Source: Verrucomicrobiales bacterium (GTDB lineage: Bacteria; Verrucomicrobiota; Verrucomicrobiia; Verrucomicrobiales; Akkermansiaceae). Taken from it: DNA of 7,164 bases. This document shows, piece after piece, positions 1-6,569 of the stretch. The notes beneath the pieces are model-generated. The model did not search any database. It saw nothing but the letters and a program-made list of their open reading frames with translations, and had not been told where the DNA came from. A program made the position numbers and the translations under genes. The stretch covers positions 1-7,164 of the forward strand of contig PBTU01000096.1 of assembly GCA_002729295.1 (NCBI GenBank), written 5' to 3'. Positions within the stretch are counted from its first letter, which is position 1. Each line of letters begins with the position of its first letter.

Positions 1-30
1 CGAATAACTTTTAACCCAACAAACCAAGTA

Positions 31-777
31 ATGTCTCAATTCTCAGGAAAACGTGTTGTCATCACCGGAGCCGGACGCGGCATCGGCAAAGCCATCGCCC
101 ACGCTTTCGCTCGCGAAGGAGCAAAAGTCGCGATCATCAGCCGAAACGAAACCAGCTGTGGTGCGGCGGCCAAGGCCATCAACGCCGAGTTCCCCGAAAG
201 TGCCCGCTTCTACGGTCTCGACGTCGCAGACTACGATGCCGTTCAGGAAACCGGAAAGCAAATCCTCGAAGATCTCGGCGGCATTGATGTCCTCGTCAAC
301 AACGCCGGCGTCACGCGCGACGGGCTTCTCATGCGCATGAAAAATGAGGACTGGGACACCGTTCTCGATACCAACCTCAAGGGCGCCTTCAACCTCGTCA
401 AAGCCCTTCAGCGTTCGCTAATGAAAGGCACCGACCCGCGCATCATCAACATCAGCTCTGTCATTGGACTCATTGGAAATGCCGGTCAAGCCAACTACGC
501 CGCCTCCAAGGCCGGCCTCATCGGCTTCACAAAATCCATCGCCCGCGAACTCGCCGGACGCAAAGTCACCTGCAACGCCATCGCCCCCGGATTTATCACT
601 ACCGACATGACCGAAGAGCTCTCTGACGACCTCAAGGCCGGCATCGTGGCTAAAGTTCCTCTCGCCGATTTCGGTCAAGTCGATGACATTGCCAACACCG
701 TCCTCTTCCTCGCCAGCCCGGCCGCCCGTTACATCACCGGCCAGGTCCTCGCGGTCGATGGCGGTATGACGATGTAA
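31..777 (+). CDS. fabG: 3-oxoacyl-[acyl-carrier-protein] reductase (FabG)
   Basis: NADPH-dependent reduction of 3-oxoacyl-ACP to 3-hydroxyacyl-ACP in the cytosolic type II fatty-acid elongation cycle. The 248-residue protein is a complete classical short-chain dehydrogenase of the usual FabG length. Visible motifs are the Rossmann loop TGAGRGIG (12-19), NNAG (90-93), structural N115, catalytic S143, and Y156-x3-K160 in YAASK. The Ser-to-Tyr spacing of 13 equals that of E. coli FabG (S138/Y151). PGFITTDMT (186-194) and the C-terminal VDGGMTM are also typical of FabG. The ATG at 31 places the first beta strand (KRVVITGAG) at the expected distance, but no Shine-Dalgarno precedes it. Only 30 bases lie upstream in the window, so the promoter or an upstream fab gene is not visible. 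The usual follower acpP is absent; a SixA-like gene starts one base after the stop. Other SDR reductases are possible, but every FabG hallmark is present. Confidence 0.95.
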   Translation: MSQFSGKRVVITGAGRGIGKAIAHAFAREGAKVAIISRNETSCGAAAKAINAEFPESARFYGLDVADYDAVQETGKQILEDLGGIDVLVNNAGVTRDGLLMRMKNEDWDTVLDTNLKGAFNLVKALQRSLMKGTDPRIINISSVIGLIGNAGQANYAASKAGLIGFTKSIARELAGRKVTCNAIAPGFITTDMTEELSDDLKAGIVAKVPLADFGQVDDIANTVLFLASPAARYITGQVLAVDGGMTM

Positions 778-778
778 C

Positions 779-1249
779 ATGACACTCTATCTTATCAGAC
801 ACGCCACCGCCGACGCCCACGGGCTATCCGGCAGCGACTTTGTCCGTTCTCTGGTGCCCAAGGGAATCAAGCAAGCCCACCGAGTTGGAACCTTCCTTCG
901 CGAGAGCGACCTCATCCCCGACCTCGTCCTCACCAGCCCCGTCCTGCGCGCCAAAGAAACCGCGGAGATCCTCGCCGGGGAAGGATGCCCCTCTCCTCTT
1001 GTCAAGTCCTGGCTCTCCTGCGGCATGCGCCCCGAAATCGCCCTTCAGGAACTCTCCGCCTACCGCGAGCTTGACGCCGTCGCCATCGTGGGACACGAAC
1101 CCGACTTCTCAACCTTCGTTGAATACCTTGTCGGCGCCACCTTTTGTACAATCCGGGTCAAGAAAGCTTCCGTCATCTCTCTTGAGATCGACCCACCCCG
1201 GCAAGTGGGCTCGCTCAACTTCAGCATTCCCTGCAAATACCTTCCGTAG
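779..1249 (+). CDS. sixA: SixA-like phosphohistidine phosphatase (histidine phosphatase superfamily)
   Basis: A 156-residue single-domain member of the histidine phosphatase (phosphoglycerate-mutase-like) superfamily, close in length to E. coli SixA (161). The catalytic RH pair is R7-H8 (LIRHATA). A second arginine is R57 in LTSPVLRAKET, typical of SixA, and the second catalytic histidine is H106 in VGHEPDFS. The long insertions of cofactor-dependent mutases are missing, which favours the compact SixA type. SixA removes phosphate from histidine of phosphocarrier or phosphotransfer proteins, such as NPr of the nitrogen PTS or the HPt domain of ArcB. The partner here is unknown. The ATG lies one base after the fabG stop (TAACATG), so translational coupling with fabG is likely. 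The ATG puts RH at residues 7-8 as in the family. The superfamily is certain; the exact substrate is inferred. Confidence 0.85.
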   Translation: MTLYLIRHATADAHGLSGSDFVRSLVPKGIKQAHRVGTFLRESDLIPDLVLTSPVLRAKETAEILAGEGCPSPLVKSWLSCGMRPEIALQELSAYRELDAVAIVGHEPDFSTFVEYLVGATFCTIRVKKASVISLEIDPPRQVGSLNFSIPCKYLP

Positions 1250-1328
1250 AAGGACATTCACTTTCCACGAATCGTCTCGCGATTTCGCTTTGCCTTACTG
1301 GCATCTTTACGTGATGGTGCGCTCCGTT

Positions 1329-2843
1329 ATGGCGAAGCCAAAATCTGCAATCACTCCTACCCGCTCTGAGAATTTTCCCGAATGGTATCAGCAAGTCGTC
1401 CGCGCTGCTGATCTCGCCGAGAATTCCGAAACCCGTGGCTGCATGGTGATCAAACCTTGGGGGTTTGCCATTTGGGAAGCGATCCAACGTGACCTCGATA
1501 ACCGCTTCAAGGCCACCGGCCACCAAAACGCCTACTTCCCCCTCCTCATACCTCTTTCCTACCTCGAAAAAGAAGCCGAACACGCTGAAGGTTTCGCCAC
1601 CGAATGTGCCGTGGTCACCCATCACCGTCTCGAAGCGGAGAAAGACGAAAACGGTAAGACCCGCATGATTCCCTCCGGGAAACTCAACGAGCCTTATGTC
1701 ATTCGCCCCACCTCCGAAACCATCATCGGCAACGCCTTTTCCCGTTGGGTCGAATCCTACCGCGATCTCCCTCTCCTCATCAACCAGTGGGCCAATGTCA
1801 TGCGCTGGGAAATGCGTCCCCGCCTTTTCCTGCGCACTGCGGAATTCCTCTGGCAGGAAGGCCATACCGCGCACGAAACCAAGGAAGAAGCCCTGGACGA
1901 AACGCACATGATTCATCAGCTCTATGCCGATGCCCTGCGCGACCTCCTCGCGATCCCCGTCGTAATGGGAGAGAAAACGGAGGCCGAACGATTTCCCGGT
2001 GCGGATGTCACACTGACTGTCGAAGCCATGGTGCAGGACCGCAAAGCCATTCAAGCCGGCACTTCACACTACCTCGGCCAAAATTTCGCCAAAGCACAAG
2101 AAATCACCTTCGTCGACCGAGACAACAAGGAGCAACACGTTCACACCACTTCCTGGGGTGTGTCGACCCGCCTTGTGGGCACCTTAATCATGGCTCACTC
2201 GGACGATGACGGACTGGTCCTCCCTCCCCGTGTCGCGCCCCAACAAATCGTTATCGTTCCCGTCACTCCCAAGGAAGACACCCGCGACGCCGTCATCGAT
2301 GCCTGCCAGGCTCTTGCCACCCGTCTTCGCGAACGAACTTATGGCGGCGAACCACTCCGCGTCCACGTCGACGACCGCGACCTTGGTGGTGGAGTCAAGA
2401 AATGGGAATGGGTTAAAAAAGGCGTCCCTCTGCGTGTCGAAATTGGACCCCGCGACCTCGAGGAACGCAAAGTTTGCCTCCAACGTCGCGATCAGGCGGC
2501 CAACGAAAAGAGCTTCATCGAAAAAGAAGAATTCCTCCGTGAGGTTGTTGAAACCTTGGACAATGTTCACCAATCACTTCTTCAGCGCGCTCTCGATTTC
2601 CGCGAAGAAAACATCACCGAATGCTCTGATCTCGAAACCTTCGAAAAATTCTGGGTGCAGGAAAACCCCGGTTGGCTTGTCACGCCATGGGCCGGGAGCC
2701 GCGAGCAAGAGGAAGAGCTTTCCAAAAAGCATAAGATCACCATCCGCTGCCTCCCTCTCGATAAACAAGCCGGCCCCGAGGCCGATTGCATCCTCACAGG
2801 CTCCGCCACTCCATCGCGCGCGATCTGGGGACGAAGTTACTAA
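1329..2843 (+). CDS. proS: Prolyl-tRNA synthetase, short archaeal/Thermus type
   Basis: Charges tRNA-Pro with proline in the cytosol. The 504-residue class II synthetase has the short architecture without the editing insertion of the E. coli type. The N-terminal segment (GHQNAYFPLLIP, 64-75) leads into motif 1. RPTSE (126-130) and RWEM with FLRTAEFLWQEGHTAHE (159-183) cover motif 2 and proline/ATP contacts. AGTSHYLGQNF (243-253) follows, and GLVLPPRVAP (295-304) is motif 3. The anticodon-binding domain spans about 305-410 and the C-terminal domain about 415-504. The protein ends in Tyr504, as this type does. The ATG at 1329 was chosen because MAKPKSAITP...FPEWY aligns from residue 1 with the start of Thermus ProRS. 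The frame stays open back to 840, but that part overlaps sixA, and an ATG at 1314 is a weaker alternative. The zinc site is degraded: expected Cys positions hold A455, Q460 and T490, with only C487 kept. It converges on bioD. Confidence 0.95.
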   Translation: MAKPKSAITPTRSENFPEWYQQVVRAADLAENSETRGCMVIKPWGFAIWEAIQRDLDNRFKATGHQNAYFPLLIPLSYLEKEAEHAEGFATECAVVTHHRLEAEKDENGKTRMIPSGKLNEPYVIRPTSETIIGNAFSRWVESYRDLPLLINQWANVMRWEMRPRLFLRTAEFLWQEGHTAHETKEEALDETHMIHQLYADALRDLLAIPVVMGEKTEAERFPGADVTLTVEAMVQDRKAIQAGTSHYLGQNFAKAQEITFVDRDNKEQHVHTTSWGVSTRLVGTLIMAHSDDDGLVLPPRVAPQQIVIVPVTPKEDTRDAVIDACQALATRLRERTYGGEPLRVHVDDRDLGGGVKKWEWVKKGVPLRVEIGPRDLEERKVCLQRRDQAANEKSFIEKEEFLREVVETLDNVHQSLLQRALDFREENITECSDLETFEKFWVQENPGWLVTPWAGSREQEEELSKKHKITIRCLPLDKQAGPEADCILTGSATPSRAIWGRSY

Positions 2844-2846
2844 GGT

Positions 2847-3479
2847 CTAGCGCCAGTCAATTTCGGTGCCATCCGTCAGGACCTCACCAAGAATGGGGAC
2901 AGGCAGTGATTCCTCGAGTATCAAGCGATTGGTCGTCGCCGCGATATCACGTTCCGCTTCAGGATAATTGAGAATCACCCCAAGACACTTCACGCCTGTC
3001 GCCTCAATGGCCTTAACGGTCAAAATGGTGTGATTGATCGCACCCAGCCAATTACCCACAACCACAATGACAGGCAGCTGAAGTCCCCTCGCCAAATGGG
3101 GAATTCCAAAATCCTCCCCGAGCGGTACTTCCCAACCCCCGGCGCCTTCTACCAGGGTAAACTCCTGACCCTCTTGAACCGAGCGAATCTGTGAAACCAT
3201 CTTACTCAACTCCAAGGGTGAGCCCTCAATCCGTCCTGCCACCAGGGGCGCAACGGGAGTTTGGAAATAGCTCGGATTGATCACTTCCAGATCCAACACA
3301 CGATCTGAGGCCTCCCAAAGTCGTTCGGCATCTTCACGACTCCCGCTGCACACTGGCTTTAATCCCACCGCACCAATGCCCTTCTTGCGAAGTTCTTCGA
3401 CGATGAGCACCGAGACATAGGTCTTCCCAATGCCGGTGTCGGTGCCCGTGACAAACACCCCTGACAATTCTTCAAACAC
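2847..3479 (-). CDS. bioD: ATP-dependent dethiobiotin synthetase (BioD)
   Basis: Closes the ureido ring of dethiobiotin from 7,8-diaminopelargonic acid, CO2 and ATP, the penultimate step of biotin synthesis, in the cytosol. The 210-residue P-loop protein shows VTGTDTGIGKT (10-20, Walker A), KPVCSG (41-46) with the substrate-binding Lys41, TPVAPLVA (74-81), EGAGGWEVPL (111-120) with the metal-binding Glu111, and VVGNWLGAINHTILT (140-154). All match E. coli BioD in order and spacing; the C-terminus is somewhat shorter than in E. coli. The start is GTG at 3479, because an in-frame TAA (the stop of the upstream cyclase gene) lies only 18 bases before it and no ATG is available. An AGGG lies 6 bases before the GTG. 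It follows the cyclase gene after 20 bases and is probably the last gene of the minus-strand transcript. No other bio gene is in the window. Confidence 0.93.
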   Translation of the reverse strand: MFEELSGVFVTGTDTGIGKTYVSVLIVEELRKKGIGAVGLKPVCSGSREDAERLWEASDRVLDLEVINPSYFQTPVAPLVAGRIEGSPLELSKMVSQIRSVQEGQEFTLVEGAGGWEVPLGEDFGIPHLARGLQLPVIVVVGNWLGAINHTILTVKAIEATGVKCLGVILNYPEAERDIAATTNRLILEESLPVPILGEVLTDGTEIDWR

Positions 3480-3499
3480 CTTCGCCCTAGAGTTGAAGG

Positions 3500-4345
3500 T
3501 TAATCAGATACCAGATCGCGATCGCCAGAGCCAGAGCTGCCATTTTCGACGTCCAGTTCTTCGCGAACCATTTCTTCAGATGATTGGCCATGGGATAAGA
3601 ATATATCTTCGAGTTTTTTGCGGAAGTCCGCTTCGGAAAGATCACGTAACATCTTCCCGTCTACAAGAATTGAAATCGCTCCGGTCTCTTCACTCACCAC
3701 AATGGCTACCGCGTCAGTATCCTCGCTGACACCAAATCCCGCCCGATGCCTGAGTCCGAGGGCGCGATCGGAGAGTTCTTTTTGACTCACTGGAAAGATA
3801 CAACCTGCAGCCTCCACACGCTCCTGCGAGAGAACCATGCCACCATCATGAAGAGACGTTTTGGGATGGAAAATTGTCGTAACCAACTCCACCGATAGCT
3901 GGGCATCAATCGTGACCCCGGTGGACTCGTAGTTCTCCAGACTAATGTTCCTCTCAATGGCAAACAAAGCGCCAAAACGCTTATTGGAAAGCTCCACCAC
4001 CGCATCCGCCAAAGCATCCAAAAACTCCTGCTGGTGACGAGTCGAAAAGGAAAAGAAATTAGTACTCCCCAGTCGAGCCAAGGCATTTCGGAGCTCTGGC
4101 TGGAAAATAATCAAAAGGCCAAAAGCCAAAATCGCCGCCGCACTTTTAATGATCCACTCGATCACTTTTAGCTCCAGCAATTGCGAAGCCAGGGTCAACA
4201 CGATCACCACCACGGCAAGGCCAATCAGAATCCGAGCTCCCCTTGTCGAACGAAAAACACGGAAAATCTGGTAGATGAGCAACCAGAGAACCCCAATCTC
4301 GGTCGCAGCCCGCCAGTGTTCCTGAAATAATTCGATCGCGCTCAC
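3500..4345 (-). CDS. cdaA: CdaA-type diadenylate cyclase (c-di-AMP synthase, DAC domain)
   Basis: Membrane-bound enzyme condensing two ATP into cyclic di-AMP, a messenger tied to potassium, osmotic and cell-wall homeostasis in the bacteria where it has been studied. With the GTG start at 4345 it has 281 residues, close to B. subtilis CdaA (273). Three membrane helices lie at about 17-30, 36-57 and 64-81, followed by FQPELRNAL and a coiled linker, then the DAC domain (about 105-250). Active-site motifs are LHDGGMVL (165-172; DGG where most members have DGA), GLRHRAGFG (197-205) with the RHR signature, and VSEETG (217-222). The last 30 or so residues are acidic and probably disordered. GTG 4345 matches the family N-terminus. 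An upstream in-frame TTG at 4381 (293 residues) is possible: it lies 12 bases after the SRPBCC stop and has a GAGG 10 bases before it. No cdaR or glmM neighbour is present; bioD follows after 20 bases. Confidence 0.93.
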   Translation of the reverse strand: MSAIELFQEHWRAATEIGVLWLLIYQIFRVFRSTRGARILIGLAVVVIVLTLASQLLELKVIEWIIKSAAAILAFGLLIIFQPELRNALARLGSTNFFSFSTRHQQEFLDALADAVVELSNKRFGALFAIERNISLENYESTGVTIDAQLSVELVTTIFHPKTSLHDGGMVLSQERVEAAGCIFPVSQKELSDRALGLRHRAGFGVSEDTDAVAIVVSEETGAISILVDGKMLRDLSEADFRKKLEDIFLSHGQSSEEMVREELDVENGSSGSGDRDLVSD

Positions 4346-4355
4346 TTGTGAGCGC
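4338..4355 (-). promoter_or_regulatory. Inverted repeat over the likely cdaA start codon
   Basis: On the plus strand GCGCTCAC-TT-GTGAGCGC is a perfect inverted repeat with 8-base arms and a 2-base centre. In the minus-strand transcript it can form a 7-bp stem with a CAAG loop, placing the GTG at 4345-4343 at the loop/stem junction. It could mask the start codon or be a protein-binding dyad. It could also be a chance repeat inside the coding sequence if translation begins at TTG 4381. The repeat is seen directly; the function is inferred. Confidence 0.3.
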
Positions 4356-4393
4356 CAGTGTATCGTTAAAAGCAAAAACAAGCAACCATGGCC

Positions 4394-4861
4394 TCAACCC
4401 GCACTATTTTTAAATCGCGCCTCAAGGATTTTCCGCCGAAAGGCGAAAATCCTCTCCAGCTTCTTACGGACATACAAGGCATGAGCAATTTCACCCAGAA
4501 ATGACAATCCCACCGAGTAATGCACAAGATCGCACATTAAAGTTCCACCGTCCTTGGATTCAAAACGATGACGATGATGCCAAAATCGATAGGGCCCCGA
4601 ACGTTGTTCATCGATGAAACTCTCTCCTTCCTTCACTGATTTAATCTCTGTGACCCAGGGAATCCAGAAGCCGGGGAGAATCTTAACCCGATAGGTGATG
4701 ATCTCACCCTCATACATCTCCTCCGAGGGCAGGGTCTCAATTTTAAATCCAAGATCAGGAGGAGTTATCGCATCGAGATTGCGCGGTGATGAGAAAAAAT
4801 TCCATGCCTCCTCAATCGGAATCGGCAACCATTGATCCTGCTCCAGTGAATGTACCTTCAT
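4394..4861 (-). CDS. SRPBCC (START-like) family protein, ligand unknown
   Basis: A 155-residue single-domain protein of the helix-grip SRPBCC superfamily, probably cytosolic (no signal peptide or membrane segment). It belongs to the subgroup with a conserved FF-x-SPRNL-x2-ITPPDLGF start (22-39), YRV-x-ILPGFWIPWVTEI (57-73), and FIDEQRSGPYRFWHHRHRF (82-100), followed by GGTLMCDLVHY (105-115). These proteins are often annotated as cyclase/dehydrase-like or, by an old unsupported label, as cell-division inhibitors. No reaction is established for this subgroup, and the fold normally binds a hydrophobic ligand. The conserved Asp84, Gln86, Tyr91 and His95/96/98 are plausible pocket residues. The ATG at 4861 begins 11 bases after the AsmA-like stop, and a GAGGAG lies 14 bases upstream, rather far. 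The stop is 12 or 48 bases from the cdaA start, so co-transcription is likely. Family call strong; function unknown. Confidence 0.88.
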   Translation of the reverse strand: MKVHSLEQDQWLPIPIEEAWNFFSSPRNLDAITPPDLGFKIETLPSEEMYEGEIITYRVKILPGFWIPWVTEIKSVKEGESFIDEQRSGPYRFWHHRHRFESKDGGTLMCDLVHYSVGLSFLGEIAHALYVRKKLERIFAFRRKILEARFKNSAG

Positions 4862-4872
4862 TATGAGGCATG

Positions 4873-6492
4873 CTACTCCTCTTTTTGGATCGGTCTTCCG
4901 AAAAGATCAAAAAGTGTTCCCACTCCGGCCTCGATAATCCCTTTACCGGCATCGGCCGCCCCATCGGGCACCGTGATGATCTTCCCCGCGCCGTCTTTAA
5001 TAATGTTAACCGCTCCATCGAGCACTCCTTTCCCGGCACCAAGGATGATCCCCTGATTCGCCAAGATCACTTTGGTCGACTCCCCAACAACCTCACCGCC
5101 ATGCTTCAGCGCCCACTGCCCGGTCTCAGGAATCATCTCGAACAACCTCTCACCCGCCGCCTCGATCAAACGCTCACTGAGATCTTCCTGAGGCGAATCA
5201 ATCGTTCCACTGATAACCAACGGGGTCCAAAGAAGTCCCAATTCTCCTCGCTCGAACACCTTGGTCTCGGCTCCCGGAAGGTGCGCCAGAGTACCTGGCG
5301 TGATTCCCAAACGAAACTGCCCAAAGGTAATCCGGTCACCGATTAAGCGAAGCGTGCCTTCCAATCGCACCAAACCCTCGCTAGCCAGTCTGATGTTGGT
5401 AAGCTCCAACTGGTCTCCTCGTTTTGAAAAATCAAGACTAGCCTCTGATAAAGCCAATCGACGGAATCGGACGGTATTGGCATAAGCCGCAATTCGATCC
5501 AGAACAGGGAGCGCGGTCAGAACACCATCATCGATCTCGAGACTCCCTTTAACCCTCGCATCCTGATCAGGTTTGCCGGACACCTTGTAATCAATCTCTA
5601 ATGGCCCCATGAGGCGCTGCTTCCAATCTTCGGCAATCACCTCTTCCACGCGGGTACCAGTCACATCACCGCTAAAATTCCAATGCCCGTCATCTAGAGA
5701 GTAATAGCCCTCCATCGTCAACCGCGAACGATTCAAGGCATCAAGGTCAGCCGAAATCAAATGAAATCGGTTTCCGGAATAGCGACCTCTGGCATTCTTG
5801 AGAACAAGCCGATTCACCGTATCAATCGGCGAGCGGATCTCTCCACCTCGCAAATCTAAATCATAAACTTCATCACCCGAACCTGGCACCACTTTCGCAC
5901 CCACATTCGACCAGGACCACAATCCATCCTCGGTCTGGGCCCGACCATCCACCGAAGCCACATCGACCCTCGTCACTTCAACTTTATCAGGGAGGAATTG
6001 CGCCCAGAATCCTCCATCTTCATTTGAACTAACCTCATCAGGAAGAATCTCCGGCCCTACATCGACACCTGCCTCGTGATCGCGCTCACGAAAGTCGGCC
6101 ACGACATTAAGATGACTCAGGCGGAAATCCTTAATGCGATATACTCCTTCCCATACAGCTCCAATTTCAACCGAGGCTTCGAGATTTGAGCCCTGAATAT
6201 TTCTAACTCCGTCCTTTCCCGCATAATCAAAATTATCGACAGACACATCCCAACCAGCCCATCGGAAAGAAGAAAAGGAAGCGTCCCCGCCCAGCAAACC
6301 TCCAACTGCTCCCCCCACCATAACCCGGAAGTCATCACTGCGCAAATAACTCCGCACAGCCCGATAGCCCAAAATAAGCCCTACGATCCCGGCAAGCAAG
6401 AGGACCACACTCAACCACGCAAACCACTTCAACAATCCTCTCCCGGATGTCTTCTTCTGCTTTTGTTTGGTTCGTCGGCTCCGTCTGGACAT
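4873..6492 (-). CDS. AsmA-like membrane-anchored protein
   Basis: A 539-residue protein with a very basic N-terminus (MSRRSRRTKQKQKK), one membrane helix at about 20-43, and a long beta-rich body (about 70-440) of short alternating strands. Examples are FSSFRWAGWDVSVDNF at 72-87 and VYRIKDFRLSHLNVVADF at 117-134. This is the pattern of AsmA-family proteins (AsmA, TamB, YhdP, YdbH), which are anchored in the inner membrane, project into the periplasm and are implicated in moving phospholipid to the outer membrane. Residues 311-431 resemble the C-terminal AsmA repeat region (DDGVLTALPVLDRIA, LEGTLRLIGDRITFGQFRLGI). The tail (about 466-530) is glycine-rich and helical with GAGKG, DGAVN, DGAGK, DGAADAGKG units. 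ATG 6492 was preferred over an in-frame TTG at 6534 because it starts directly with the basic segment; no Shine-Dalgarno is visible. Its lipid-transport role is inferred from the family. Confidence 0.8.
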   Translation of the reverse strand: MSRRSRRTKQKQKKTSGRGLLKWFAWLSVVLLLAGIVGLILGYRAVRSYLRSDDFRVMVGGAVGGLLGGDASFSSFRWAGWDVSVDNFDYAGKDGVRNIQGSNLEASVEIGAVWEGVYRIKDFRLSHLNVVADFRERDHEAGVDVGPEILPDEVSSNEDGGFWAQFLPDKVEVTRVDVASVDGRAQTEDGLWSWSNVGAKVVPGSGDEVYDLDLRGGEIRSPIDTVNRLVLKNARGRYSGNRFHLISADLDALNRSRLTMEGYYSLDDGHWNFSGDVTGTRVEEVIAEDWKQRLMGPLEIDYKVSGKPDQDARVKGSLEIDDGVLTALPVLDRIAAYANTVRFRRLALSEASLDFSKRGDQLELTNIRLASEGLVRLEGTLRLIGDRITFGQFRLGITPGTLAHLPGAETKVFERGELGLLWTPLVISGTIDSPQEDLSERLIEAAGERLFEMIPETGQWALKHGGEVVGESTKVILANQGIILGAGKGVLDGAVNIIKDGAGKIITVPDGAADAGKGIIEAGVGTLFDLFGRPIQKEE

Positions 6493-6569
6493 GGCGTGAA
6501 TGTAGCAAGGCCCGCCTGAGAGGCAATCCCTCAACAGCCCAACCTTATTCTAATGGAATGAATCGATGT

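Noticed and set aside
840..1328. The proS frame stays open for 489 bases upstream, overlapping sixA
   Set aside because: The extension reads as low-complexity Ser/Pro/Arg sequence, lies in another frame of the well-supported sixA gene, and is not found in short-type ProRS, whose N-terminus aligns from the ATG at 1329.
1221..2054. Long open frame antisense to proS (277 codons)
   Set aside because: No recognisable domain, and it lies opposite a certain gene. Long antisense frames are expected in C-ending codon sequence.
2813..2824. 12-base perfect palindrome ATCGCGCGCGAT near the end of proS
   Set aside because: It lies within conserved coding sequence, has no loop or T tract, and CG-rich palindromes of this size occur by chance.
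4338..4355. Resemblance of the inverted repeat to a LacI-family operator (TTGTGAGCGC half)
   Set aside because: The two halves are in the opposite relative order to a lac operator, no LacI-type regulator is in the window, and the site lies at the cdaA start inside a likely transcript.
4146..4397. Open frame of 83 codons overlapping the cdaA start on the same strand
   Set aside because: It is a shifted frame of the cdaA N-terminal region with no family resemblance; the cyclase frame explains the sequence.
6501..6535. Short GCCT-GAG-AGGC hairpin and TGAG/CTCA pairing between the last two genes
   Set aside because: A stem of four bases with no T tract is not a credible terminator.
6493..6569. 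Possible promoter (TAGAAT box) ahead of the AsmA-like gene
   Set aside because: The best -35-like hexamer (TAGACA) is only 14 bases upstream of it, too close for a normal sigma-70 promoter, so I could not support it.
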